The notes below the pieces were generated by a model. The model saw only the letters and a program-made list of their open reading frames with translations, had not been told where the DNA came from and ran no database searches. From assembly GCA_000721375.1 (NCBI GenBank), contig JOGW01000011.1, positions 124,001-188,000 on the forward strand: 64,000 bases of DNA, written 5' to 3'. Position numbers and translations under genes: made by a program. Source of the DNA: Streptomyces sp. NRRL B-3428. GTDB lineage: Bacteria; Actinomycetota; Actinomycetes; Streptomycetales; Streptomycetaceae. Positions 8,740 to 17,057 of this stretch are shown piece after piece; position 1 is the stretch's first letter, and every line of letters starts with the position of its first letter.

Positions 8740-9699
8740 GTGGCCGCGATCGCCAGGATTCTGGCCCGCCGCATCGCCCTGCTGGTGCCCTTGCTCCTGG
8801 GTGTGATCCTGTTCGTCTTCCTGGTGATGCAGTTCTCGGACGCCGATCCCGCGTCCGCGTTCTACCAGGGGGCGAACCCCACGCCCGAGCAACTGCACCA
8901 GTTCCGTGAGGACAACGGGCTGCTCGACCCGTTGCCCGTACGCTACGCGGCGTTCGTCGGGGACCTGCTGCAGGGCGACATGGGGACCAGTGCGCTGCGG
9001 CGCACCCCCGTGATCGACGACATCGGCACCGCACTGCCGCTGACGCTGCAGCTGACCTTCATGGGCCTGGCGATCGCGATCGTCCTCGGCCTGGTCTTCG
9101 GTGTCACGGCCGCGATCTACCGCGACCGGATGCCCGACCAGGTGATCCGGGTGATCTCCCTGGTCGGGGTGGCGGCTCCAGGCTTCTGGCTGGCGCTGCT
9201 GATGATCCAGTACCTGTCGGTGGACGCCGGCTGGTTCGAGAGCGGCGGGTACGTCAACCCGAACGACTCGCTCTCGGGCTGGCTCAAGTCCATGGCCATG
9301 CCCGCCTTCTCGCTCTCGCTGCCGATCGCCGCGCAGCTCACCCGTATCGTGCGCACGGCCGTGGTCGAGGAGCTCGACAAGGACTACGTGCGTACGGCGA
9401 TCGGCAGCGGTCTGCCGCCGGTGGTCGTGGTCGGACGCAATGTGCTGCGCAACGCCCTGATCAACCCGCTGACCGTGCTCGGTCTGCGCGTCGGGTACCT
9501 GCTGGGCGGCGCCGTGGTCACCGAGCAGATCTTCCAGCTGCCCGGTATGGGCACCTTGATGATCGACGCGGTCAAGAACGGTGATCCGGCGGTCGTCCAG
9601 GGCGCTGTGCTCACCGCGGCGATCGGCTTCCTCGTCATCAACCTCGTGATCGACATCCTCTACCTCCTGGTGAACCCCCGCCTGAGGAGCGCCGCCTGA
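8740..9699 (+). CDS. ABC transporter permease (DppB/OppB type)
   Basis: 319 residues with about six transmembrane helices. The family landmarks are an N-terminal helix, an extracytoplasmic region (DADPASAFYQG to LLDPLPVRYAAF), and the EAA-like cytoplasmic loop EELDKDYVRTAIGSGLPP. It ends next to the following gene, whose ATG overlaps its last base (TGATG). It forms the transmembrane pore together with the N-terminal half of the next protein. Confidence 0.92.
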   Translation: MAAIARILARRIALLVPLLLGVILFVFLVMQFSDADPASAFYQGANPTPEQLHQFREDNGLLDPLPVRYAAFVGDLLQGDMGTSALRRTPVIDDIGTALPLTLQLTFMGLAIAIVLGLVFGVTAAIYRDRMPDQVIRVISLVGVAAPGFWLALLMIQYLSVDAGWFESGGYVNPNDSLSGWLKSMAMPAFSLSLPIAAQLTRIVRTAVVEELDKDYVRTAIGSGLPPVVVVGRNVLRNALINPLTVLGLRVGYLLGGAVVTEQIFQLPGMGTLMIDAVKNGDPAVVQGAVLTAAIGFLVINLVIDILYLLVNPRLRSAA

Positions 9700-11756
9700 T
9701 GCAGACACCCATGGGCCTGACCAAGCGCAAGGCGCTCGCCACCGCACTGTCCCGGCCGGGCGTCGGGCTGCGAGGTCTGCGGCGGATGCCGCTGAGGTCA
9801 CGGATCGCGGTCGGCATCCTGACCGTCGTGGTCCTGATGGCGCTGTTCGCCCCGCTCCTCGCCCCGCACGACCCGTTCGACCAGGCCACGCGCGTCGACG
9901 GGACCGGGGCGCCGTCCGGCGACCACTGGTTCGGTCAGGACCACCTCGGCCGCGACATCCTCAGCCGCCTCATGTACGGGGCGCGGATGTCGCTCCTCAT
10001 CGGGCTCGGGGCGACCCTGCTCGGGCTGGTCGCGGGCGCGGTGATCGGCGCGATCGCGGCGACCTCGCGCAAGGCCGTCGACGAGGTGCTCATGCGCTGC
10101 CTCGACGTGGTGATGGCCTTCCCCGGGATCGCGCTCGCGGCGGTGCTCATCGCGGTGTTCGAGGGCGGTGTACCCGTCCTCATCTGCACGATCGCGTTCC
10201 TCTACACCCCGCCGATCGCCCGCGTCGTACGCGCCAATGTGATGGACCAGTACGGCGAGGACTACGTCACCGCCGAACGCGTCATCGGCGCCCGCACCTG
10301 GCATATCGTCGCCAAGCACGTGGCGATCAACTGCGCCGCTCCGATCCTGGTGTTCTGCACGGTGCAGGTCGCGGACGCGATGGTCTTCGAGGCCTCGCTC
10401 TCCTTCATCGGGGCGGGGGTGCGGCCGCCGGACCCGTCCTGGGGCAATGTGATCGCGGACGGCAAGAACCTGGTCCTGATCGGCGGCTGGTGGGCCACCT
10501 GGTTCCCCGGTCTGATGATGGTGATCACGGTCCTCGCTCTGAACATCCTGTCCGAGGGTGTCTCCGACGCCTGGGCGGCGCCCGTCGCCCGTGACGTAGC
10601 GGTCAAGAAGGCTCAGGCGGAGGACAGGCTCGAGGCCGCGGAGGCGGGCACCGGCGAGGTCCTCGAACTCCCCGGTCTCACCGAGGCGGCGGCACGGCTG
10701 CGCGAACGCGCGCGGCCGTTGCCGACCGCCGAACCCGTCCTTTCCGTACAGGACTTGAGGATCGGCTTCGAGCAGCGCCACGGCGGGATCGACATCGTCG
10801 ACGGCATCAGCTTCGAGGTGCGCCCCGGTGAAGTCCTGGGCCTGGTGGGCGAGTCGGGCTGCGGAAAGTCGCTGACCGCCCTGACCGTGATGGGCCTTGA
10901 GCCCAAGGGAGCGCGGATCGGCGGTTCGGTGACCTTCGACGGCCGGGAGCTGATCGGCCTTCCGATGCGCTCGCGCCGGCGCCTCCTCGGCCACGACATG
11001 GCGATGATCTATCAGGACGCGCTGTCCTCGCTGAACCCCGCCATGACGATCCGCGCCCAGCTCAAGCAGGTCGTACGGCGAGGGGGTGCCCGGACCTCCG
11101 AGGAGCTCCTGAAGCTGGTGGGCCTCGACCCGGAGCGGACCCTGCGCAGCTACCCGCATGAGCTCTCCGGCGGTCAGCGCCAGCGCGTCCTGATCGCGAT
11201 GGCGCTGTCCCGCAACCCGAAGCTGATCGTGGCCGACGAGCCGACCACCGCGCTGGATGTGACGGTCCAGGCGCAGGTGATCCAGCTTCTGCTGCGGCTG
11301 CGCGAGGAGTTGGGCTTCGCGCTGATCCTGGTCTCGCACGACCTGGCGCTGGTCGCCGATGTCACCGACCGGGTGGTGGTGATGTACGGCGGACAGATCG
11401 TGGAGTCCGGTGTCACGGCGGATCTGGTGGAGGCGCCCTCGCATCACTACACGCGGGGGTTGCTGGGGTCGGTCCTGTCGCTTGAGGCCTCGGCCAGTGG
11501 GGCGTCCCCTGCTCGAGCGGAGTCGAGAGCTCGGGGAAGGCTGACCCAGATCAAGGGGGTCGTCCCGTCGCCCGCGGACTTCCCGGCCGGGTGTCGTTTC
11601 GCGGACCGCTGTCCGCTGGCGAGTGAGATCTGCCGTACGACCGCGCCCGAACTCACCGGGGCGAGCCGGGCGCACGAGGCGGCTTGTCACCATCCGGCGG
11701 TGATGCCGGCGGTGCCGGGGCCCCGTACCTCCGAAGGAAGCGAGGTCGTGAAATGA
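9699..11756 (+). CDS. ABC transporter permease-ATPase fusion (DppC-DppD)
   Basis: 685 residues joining two usually separate subunits. Residues about 25-300 are a DppC-type permease (DHWFGQDHLGRDILSRLMYGARMSL is the family signature, and the EAA loop is DYVTAERVIGARTW). After a linker, about 350-680 is an ATPase with Walker A GESGCGKS, signature LSGGQRQR, Walker B LIVADEP and the oligopeptide C-terminal Cys motif (CRFADRCPLASEIC). A Streptomyces-type palindromic repeat is inserted in frame at 11505-11538. Such fusions occur in actinobacteria and fix the stoichiometry of the pore to one ATPase. Confidence 0.93.
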   Translation: MQTPMGLTKRKALATALSRPGVGLRGLRRMPLRSRIAVGILTVVVLMALFAPLLAPHDPFDQATRVDGTGAPSGDHWFGQDHLGRDILSRLMYGARMSLLIGLGATLLGLVAGAVIGAIAATSRKAVDEVLMRCLDVVMAFPGIALAAVLIAVFEGGVPVLICTIAFLYTPPIARVVRANVMDQYGEDYVTAERVIGARTWHIVAKHVAINCAAPILVFCTVQVADAMVFEASLSFIGAGVRPPDPSWGNVIADGKNLVLIGGWWATWFPGLMMVITVLALNILSEGVSDAWAAPVARDVAVKKAQAEDRLEAAEAGTGEVLELPGLTEAAARLRERARPLPTAEPVLSVQDLRIGFEQRHGGIDIVDGISFEVRPGEVLGLVGESGCGKSLTALTVMGLEPKGARIGGSVTFDGRELIGLPMRSRRRLLGHDMAMIYQDALSSLNPAMTIRAQLKQVVRRGGARTSEELLKLVGLDPERTLRSYPHELSGGQRQRVLIAMALSRNPKLIVADEPTTALDVTVQAQVIQLLLRLREELGFALILVSHDLALVADVTDRVVVMYGGQIVESGVTADLVEAPSHHYTRGLLGSVLSLEASASGASPARAESRARGRLTQIKGVVPSPADFPAGCRFADRCPLASEICRTTAPELTGASRAHEAACHHPAVMPAVPGPRTSEGSEVVK
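11505..11538. repeat. Dispersed palindromic repeat inside a coding sequence
   Basis: TCCCCTGCTCGAGCGG-AGTCGAGAGCTCGGGGAA, nearly the same 34-bp word as at 39194-39227. It adds an Ala/Arg-rich linker (SPARAESRARGRL) before the C-terminal Cys motif of the ATPase half. It belongs to a dispersed Streptomyces repeat type, normally intergenic. Confidence 0.8.
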
Positions 11757-12820
11757 CCAGCTCCACCGAGCCGTTGATCTCGCTCACCGACGCCCATGTC
11801 GTGCACAGGGCCCGCTCCGGCGGACTGCTCTCGCGTGATCGCGTCTACGCCCTGACCGGCGCCGATCTCGCGATCGCGCCCGGTGAGACGGTGGGCATCG
11901 TGGGCGAGTCCGGCTGCGGCAAGTCCACGCTCGCCAAGGTGCTCGTGGGCGTACAACCGCCCACCTCCGGCACGGTCGCCTTCCGTGGCCGGGACCTGTG
12001 GACCATGAAGCCGGCCGAGCGGCGGGCCGCAATCGGCACGCATACGGCGATGATCTTCCAGGATCCCTCCACGGCCCTGAACCGCCGGCTCACCGTCCGC
12101 CAGATCCTGCGCGATCCGCTCGACGTCCACCGGCGCGGCACCCCGGCCCAACGCGAGGAGCGCGTAAGGGAGTTGATGGGTCTGGTCGGCCTGCCGAAGC
12201 TGCTCGCCGACGGACTGCCCGGACAGCTCTCCGGCGGCCAGCGCCAGCGCGTGGCCATCGCGCGGGCGCTCGCCCTCGAACCGGACCTGGTGGTCGCCGA
12301 CGAGCCGACCAGCGCGCTGGACGTGTCGGTCCGCGCCCAGATCCTCAATCTGCTCCTCGACCTCAAGGAACGCCTGGGCCTGGCCCTCGTCTTCGTCTCG
12401 CACGACATCCAGACCGTGCGCAGGATGAGCGACCGTGTGATCACGATGTACCTCGGCCGGATCGTCGAGGAGTCCCCCGCGGACGAGGTCCTCGACGCCG
12501 CCCGGCACCCGTACACCCGCGCGCTGTTCTCGGCGACGCCCGGGCTGCTCGCACCGATCGACCCGATCCCGCTGGTCGGCCCCGTGCCGTCGGCCACGCG
12601 GCCGCCCTCCGGCTGCCCGTTCCGTACGCGCTGCTGGAAGGCGACCGAGGTGTGCGCCGAGACGATGCCGGAGGTCGGCTCCTCGGTGACACCCGGGCAC
12701 CTCTTCCGCTGCCACCACCCCGTGGACGGCGCCCAGTCCACGAAGGATCTCGTACTGCAGGCCGCCGCCACGGCCGCTGTCGACCCGGCCGCCGCCACGG
12801 CCCTCAAGGAGACTCGATGA
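11753..12820 (+). CDS. ABC transporter ATP-binding protein (DppF/OppF type)
   Basis: 355 residues. Walker A GESGCGKS, Q-loop region MIFQDPSTALNRRLTV, signature LSGGQRQR, Walker B LVVADEP and a switch His in FVSHD are all present. The C-terminal oligopeptide/dipeptide domain has Cys residues (CPFRTRCWKATEVC) that may bind an Fe-S cluster. The ATG overlaps the previous stop (ATGA), and its own stop overlaps the next gene in the same way. It is the second ATPase of the importer. Confidence 0.93.
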   Translation: MTSSTEPLISLTDAHVVHRARSGGLLSRDRVYALTGADLAIAPGETVGIVGESGCGKSTLAKVLVGVQPPTSGTVAFRGRDLWTMKPAERRAAIGTHTAMIFQDPSTALNRRLTVRQILRDPLDVHRRGTPAQREERVRELMGLVGLPKLLADGLPGQLSGGQRQRVAIARALALEPDLVVADEPTSALDVSVRAQILNLLLDLKERLGLALVFVSHDIQTVRRMSDRVITMYLGRIVEESPADEVLDAARHPYTRALFSATPGLLAPIDPIPLVGPVPSATRPPSGCPFRTRCWKATEVCAETMPEVGSSVTPGHLFRCHHPVDGAQSTKDLVLQAAATAAVDPAAATALKETR

Positions 12821-13743
12821 CACTCCCCGCCCCGCTGACCGGTGTCGTACCGCCCGTCTGCACCCCCCTGACACCGGACAACGAGGTGGACACGGCCTCG
12901 CTCACCCGACTCGTGGACCATCTGGTGTCGGCCGGTGTCGACGCCCTGTTCGTGCTCGGCTCGTCCTCCGAGGCCGCATACCTCCCCGACCGCCACCGCC
13001 GCCTGGTCGTCGATACGGTGGTACGCCATGTGGCCGGTCAACTCCCGGTCCTGGCCGGGGCGATCGACATGACGACGCTGCGGGTCCACGACCATGTGGA
13101 CGCGGTCACGGCGGCCGGCGCGGACGCGGTCGTGGTGACGGCGCCCTTCTACACCCGTACGCATCCGGCGGAGATCTCCCGCCACTTCCGCGCCGTCGCC
13201 GCCCACTCCCCCGTGCCGGTGTTCGCCTACGACCAGCCGGCCTCCGTCCCGCTGAAGCTCGACCCGGAGCTCGTCGTCGAGCTCGCCTCCGACGGGGTGA
13301 TCGCGGGCCTGAAGGACTCCAGCGGCGACGAGGGCGCCTTCCGCGCCTCACTCATGGGCACCCGCTCGCTGCCCTCCTTCTCCGTACTGACCGGCTCGGA
13401 ACTCACCGTCGACTCGGCGCTCGCGATGGGCGCGCACGGTGTGGTCCCCGGTCTCGGCAACGTGGACCCGGAGGGCTATGTACGCCTGTACCGCGCCGCA
13501 CGCGAGGGCGACCTGGAGCGGGCCCTGGCCGAACAGGAGCGCCTGTGCGCCCTGTTCGGCATGGTCGGCGTCGGCGACCCGTCCCGGATGGGCCGCTCGT
13601 CCTCGGCCCTCGGCGCCTTCAAGGCGGCGCTCCATCTGCGCGGCGTCATCTCCTGCGCGGCGACAGCGGTCCCGCAGGTACCGCTGTCGCCCTCGGAGGT
13701 GGAGCGGGTGGGGAAGTACCTTGCGGCGGCCGGGCTGTTGTGA
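12817..13743 (+). CDS. Dihydrodipicolinate synthase / N-acetylneuraminate lyase family aldolase
   Basis: 308 residues, DapA-superfamily TIM barrel. The Schiff-base lysine is in VIAGLKDSSGD (about residue 159), and the catalytic Tyr region is PVFAYDQPASVPLKL. The N-terminal motif is LFVLGSSSEAAYL, not the GTTGE form typical of lysine-biosynthetic DapA. Translational coupling to a sugar/peptide-type importer and convergence on a sialidase favour a catabolic lyase, for instance N-acetylneuraminate to N-acetylmannosamine plus pyruvate. Another 2-keto-3-deoxy sugar acid aldolase is possible. Cytosolic. Confidence 0.82.
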   Translation: MTLPAPLTGVVPPVCTPLTPDNEVDTASLTRLVDHLVSAGVDALFVLGSSSEAAYLPDRHRRLVVDTVVRHVAGQLPVLAGAIDMTTLRVHDHVDAVTAAGADAVVVTAPFYTRTHPAEISRHFRAVAAHSPVPVFAYDQPASVPLKLDPELVVELASDGVIAGLKDSSGDEGAFRASLMGTRSLPSFSVLTGSELTVDSALAMGAHGVVPGLGNVDPEGYVRLYRAAREGDLERALAEQERLCALFGMVGVGDPSRMGRSSSALGAFKAALHLRGVISCAATAVPQVPLSPSEVERVGKYLAAAGLL

Positions 13744-13746
13744 GGC

Positions 13747-14970
13747 CTACGGGGTGAGGTCGCCCGTCGCGATACGACGGAACACGATCTTCTCGTACGT
13801 GCCCACGACCCCGGTCTCGTACAGCAGCCCCACCGTACGGCCGTCGACCTGCACCAGGTCGGAGTAGGCCGCCTTGTCCTGGGAGAGGGTGAGGACCTTG
13901 GTGAAGCTCGCACCCCGGTCCTGACTCGTCCACAGGGCCATCGACTGTCGCGCGGTGGGTACGGACGGTCCCGAGAACACCAACGGGGCGCCACGTCCGG
14001 CCAGTTGGAGCACGCTCGCCTGCACCACCGGCACCTCGTTCAGCGAGGGCTGGACGGCATAGGGCCGGGTCAGGGTCCGGCCGCCGTCGTGCGAAGTGCT
14101 GTCGAGGCGGTTGCCCGCGCTCGTGCCGTTCTGGTCGCGGGCGTTGAAGTAGAGGCTGCCATCGGGCAGTTGCGTGGCGGTCGACTCGTTGGAGTTGTGC
14201 ACGCCGTCGTAGGAGTCGTCCACGAAGCCGATACGCCAGGTCCGCCCGCCGTCGTCGCTGTAGAGCGAGTGCGCGCCGTAGTACTTGGCCTCCGCGCCGG
14301 TGTCGGTGGACCCGGCGGGCGGTGCGACGGAGTGGTTCGCGGGGACCACCAGACGTCCCGCGTACCGGCCGTGGGTGAGGGCGACGGCGTGCCCGGGACC
14401 GGTGGCGTACCAGCGCCAGTCCGCGTGCTTGGCGGCCGCGGTGATGTCGCGCGGTGCGCTGAAGGTGCGGCCGTCGTCGCGGCTGGTCTGCACGAACGCG
14501 CGGCGGCTCTGCTCCGCCGTCGCCTCACCGCGCATGATCTGCGCCTCGGTGACATCACCGCTGTTGTACGTGGTGAGCAGCACGATCCGGCCGGTGCGCG
14601 GATCGATCACGGGCGCCGGGTTGCCGCGCGTATCGCCGCCGCCGGCCGCGACGATGCTCAGCTCACCCCAGGTGCAGCCGCCGTCGCGGGACCGTTTGAC
14701 GACCACGTCGATGTTGCCGGAGTCACCGGCGCCCCCGACCCGGCCTTCCGCGAAGGCGAGCAGCGTGCCCGCGCGGGTCTCGACGACGGCCGGGATGCGG
14801 TAGGTGTCGTAGCCGCCTTCACCGGAGGTGTACGGCACGGAACTCGTACAGGAGGCCGCCGCCGACGCGGGCGAGCCGGGCAGCAGCAGGGCGGCGAGGC
14901 CGGCGGCGACGAGGGTGCCGGCCCACAGGGGTCTGTTGTGTCCCGGAGGTCGCTTCCACAGCGAGGTCAT
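13747..14970 (-). CDS. Secreted exo-alpha-sialidase (GH33)
   Basis: 407 residues. The signal peptide (positive start, then GTLVAAGLAALLLPGSPASAAA) is cleaved near residue 37. The N-terminal YRIPAVVETRAGTLLAFAEGR gives the arginine of the catalytic triad (YRIP) and the Asp/Glu region. Asp-box repeats follow: SRDGGCTW, SRDDGRTF, SDDGGRTW and SHDGGRTL. This is the six-bladed propeller of bacterial sialidases that release terminal sialic acid outside the cell. It converges on the lyase gene with a 3-bp gap. The expected partners are the importer and lyase upstream. Confidence 0.94.
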   Translation of the reverse strand: MTSLWKRPPGHNRPLWAGTLVAAGLAALLLPGSPASAAASCTSSVPYTSGEGGYDTYRIPAVVETRAGTLLAFAEGRVGGAGDSGNIDVVVKRSRDGGCTWGELSIVAAGGGDTRGNPAPVIDPRTGRIVLLTTYNSGDVTEAQIMRGEATAEQSRRAFVQTSRDDGRTFSAPRDITAAAKHADWRWYATGPGHAVALTHGRYAGRLVVPANHSVAPPAGSTDTGAEAKYYGAHSLYSDDGGRTWRIGFVDDSYDGVHNSNESTATQLPDGSLYFNARDQNGTSAGNRLDSTSHDGGRTLTRPYAVQPSLNEVPVVQASVLQLAGRGAPLVFSGPSVPTARQSMALWTSQDRGASFTKVLTLSQDKAAYSDLVQVDGRTVGLLYETGVVGTYEKIVFRRIATGDLTP

Positions 14971-14991
14971 CGTGCTCCTTCGTACTGAACG

Positions 14992-15008
14992 TAGGACGTA
15001 GGACGTTC
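14992..15008. promoter_or_regulatory. Tandem TAGGACGT operator candidates upstream of the sialidase
   Basis: TAGGACGTA (14992-15000) and TAGGACGTTC (14999-15008) overlap as a 7-bp-phased repeat. They lie between the predicted sialidase promoter and its start codon, the same arrangement as at 7001-7010 before the importer. This suggests that the GntR regulator at 6063-6812 controls both units. Confidence 0.6.
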
Positions 15009-15021
15009 GATGTCTCGCGTG

Positions 15022-15050
15022 AACGTAGTGGGCTGCGAGAGGTACGGCAA
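15022..15050 (-). promoter_or_regulatory. Promoter of the sialidase gene
   Basis: Read on the minus strand, TTGCCG (15050-15045) and TACGTT (15027-15022) are 17 bp apart, placing initiation near 15015. The -35 box lies in the loop of an inverted repeat (AGAGGTA 15038-15044, TACCTCT 15051-15057), possibly a further operator. Confidence 0.6.
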
Positions 15051-15079
15051 TACCTCTGCGGCCTCGGGGACGGCTGCGG

Positions 15080-15748
15080 TCAGGAAGCGCTGTCGCCCGG
15101 GGCCACCAGGCCCGACTCGTAGGCGCAGATGACCAGTTGGGCGCGGTCGCGTACGGCGAGCTTGCCCATGATGCGGCTGACGTGGGTCTTCGCCGTGAGC
15201 GGGCTCAGACCGAGGGTCTCGCCGATCTCCGTGTTGTTGAGCCCGCGCGCCACCAGCGTGAGGACTTCCCGCTCACGCTCGGAAAGTCCTTCAGGACCGC
15301 CCGCCCTCGGCGCCGAAGGGGCGCGCAGGGCGCGGGCGATCAGGCGGGAGGTCGGGCCCGGCGAGAGCAGGGACTCACCGGCCGCCACCGTGCGGATGGC
15401 CTCAAGAAGTTCGGCCGGCTTGGTGTCCTTGACCAGGAAGCCGGAGGCGCCCGCGCGCAGCGCCTCGATGATGTGCTCGTCCGTGTCGTACGTGGTGAGG
15501 ACCAGGACCTTGACGCCCACCAGGTCCTCGTCGGCCGCGATGAGCCGGGTCGCCTCGATACCGTCGAGGTCGGGCATACGGATGTCCATGACCACGAGGT
15601 CGGCCCGTTCGCTGCGGGCCAGCTCCACGGCCTCGCGGCCCGTGCCCGCCTGGCCGACGACCTCCATGTCCATGGCCGATTCGACGAGCATCGCGAACGC
15701 CGCGCGCACCAGGCGCTGGTCGTCCGCGAGCAGGACTCGGATGGTCAT
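15080..15748 (-). CDS. LuxR/NarL-family response regulator
   Basis: 222 residues. The receiver domain (about 1-120) has the acidic pair in LLADDQRLV, the phospho-acceptor Asp in DLVVMDIRMPDLDG and the switch Lys in LVKDTKPAE. A NarL-type helix-turn-helix (LSEREREVLTLVARGLNNTEIGETLGLSPLTAKTHVSRIM) follows. It is paired with the adjacent histidine kinase by an ATGA overlap. The target genes are unknown; the MMPL exporter nearby is one candidate. Confidence 0.94.
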   Translation of the reverse strand: MTIRVLLADDQRLVRAAFAMLVESAMDMEVVGQAGTGREAVELARSERADLVVMDIRMPDLDGIEATRLIAADEDLVGVKVLVLTTYDTDEHIIEALRAGASGFLVKDTKPAELLEAIRTVAAGESLLSPGPTSRLIARALRAPSAPRAGGPEGLSEREREVLTLVARGLNNTEIGETLGLSPLTAKTHVSRIMGKLAVRDRAQLVICAYESGLVAPGDSAS

Positions 15749-16971
15749 CCCTCGTTCCTCTCCGCAGAATCCCCCGGGGCCGCCGACTGCGGCGGCAGCA
15801 CCGCTGTCACCGCGAACCCGCCCGCCCCGCGCGGCGCCGCCTCCAGCGTGCCCCCCACGCTGCGGACCCGTTCACGCATGCCGACCAGACCGTATCCGGG
15901 CGTCCCCGAGGCCGTGGGCGCGGCCCCCGCGGGACCGTCGTCCTCGACGCTCAGGCGCAGTCCCCCACCGCTCTCGGGCCGGACGCTCACCGCCACCTTC
16001 ACGCCGGCGCCCGCATGCCGTACGGCATTGGTGAGCGCCTCCTGCACGATCCGGTAGACGGCCGCGCCGACCGCGGCCGGCACCTCGTCGACCGTGGCGT
16101 CCAGCGTCACCTTCGCGCCCGCCGTACGGGCCGACTCCACCAGATCCGCGAGGCCGCCGAGTCCGGGCAACGCACCGCGTCCGTCGGGCAGTTCGGCGTC
16201 ACGCAGCACTTCGAGCGTGGAGCGCAGTTCCCCGCGCGCCGTGCGGCAGGTCTCGGAGATGTCGTCGAGGGCCTTCGATATCGCCGTACGGTCGAGGCGG
16301 TCCGGATCCACGGTCAGGACGTGGGAGGCGACGGAGGTCTGCACGCCGATCAAGGTGATGGAGTGCGCGAGCAGATCGTGCAGATCGCGGGCGATACGCA
16401 GGCGTTCCTCGGCGACTCTGCGGGCGGCCTCCTCCTCGCGGGTGCGCTCGGCTCGTTCGGCCCGCTCGACTATGGAGGCTATGTAGTTGCGGTGCACGCG
16501 GACTGCCTCGCCCGTGATCGCACAGGCCAGGATCCAGCCGGAGATACGGAGCAGCTCAAGGCCCTCGTGCGGGTTGACCGAGAGCAGCATGATCACGCTC
16601 AGGCCGAGCAGCGTCGGGAGCACGGTCAGGGTGCGCCGGCGCGGACCGGCCACCGCGACGGAGTAGATGGCGATCATCGTCACCGGAATCAGCGCGGAGT
16701 GGGCGTTGTCCAGGCGGTGATACGTGCCCTCGACGGGGATCAGTACGAGCAGCACGCCCATCGGGTACTGCCGCCGCCACACAAGAGTCAGCGCCGACAG
16801 GGCGAACAGCGTCCAGCCGAGCACATCGGGCGTATGGGCGTTGGGGCCCATCCCCACGAACCCGAGCGGCACCGAAGCGACACCGATCGCCGCCGCGAAC
16901 GCCCACTCACGCCACGTGGGCCGCTTGTCGCCGCGGCCGGAACCCACCCCCATGGTCATCACGGGGTCCAT
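15745..16971 (-). CDS. Sensor histidine kinase (HisKA_3 type)
   Basis: 408 residues. About four hydrophobic segments in the first 150 residues form a membrane sensor. A coiled coil follows, then the DHp motif RIARDLHDLLAHSITLIGVQ with the phosphorylated His, and an ATPase domain with IVQEALTNAVRHA (N box) and YGLVGMRERVRSVGGTLE (G box). The stop overlaps the response regulator start (ATGA). GGAGAG lies one base before the ATG at 16971, so the GTG at 16962 may be the real start. Confidence 0.92.
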   Translation of the reverse strand: MDPVMTMGVGSGRGDKRPTWREWAFAAAIGVASVPLGFVGMGPNAHTPDVLGWTLFALSALTLVWRRQYPMGVLLVLIPVEGTYHRLDNAHSALIPVTMIAIYSVAVAGPRRRTLTVLPTLLGLSVIMLLSVNPHEGLELLRISGWILACAITGEAVRVHRNYIASIVERAERAERTREEEAARRVAEERLRIARDLHDLLAHSITLIGVQTSVASHVLTVDPDRLDRTAISKALDDISETCRTARGELRSTLEVLRDAELPDGRGALPGLGGLADLVESARTAGAKVTLDATVDEVPAAVGAAVYRIVQEALTNAVRHAGAGVKVAVSVRPESGGGLRLSVEDDGPAGAAPTASGTPGYGLVGMRERVRSVGGTLEAAPRGAGGFAVTAVLPPQSAAPGDSAERNEG

Positions 16972-16997
16972 ACTCTCCGAAGACGGCTCCGATGACA

Positions 16998-17045
16998 GCC
17001 ACTGGCCGAACTCCCGGGCCAGAGCCCAGGGGTTCGGCCAGTGGC
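16998..17045. terminator. Hairpin terminator downstream of the MMPL gene
   Basis: Perfect 14-bp arms (16998-17011 and 17032-17045; GCCACTGGCCGAAC and its complement) enclose a 20-nt loop that can fold further. It sits just past the stop of the MMPL exporter (17058, minus strand) and before the histidine kinase gene. Confidence 0.75.
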
Positions 17046-17057
17046 CTCGTGCCCGGT

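Noticed and set aside
9798..11693. Long open frame antisense to the ABC permease-ATPase fusion
   Set aside because: It is Arg/His/Asp/Gly-rich nonsense typical of the opposite strand of high-GC genes; the plus strand carries clear Walker and signature motifs.
15038..15057. Hairpin AGAGGTA / TACCTCT as a terminator
   Set aside because: It overlaps the -35 region of the sialidase promoter and is short; an operator is as likely, so it is only mentioned in the promoter entry.
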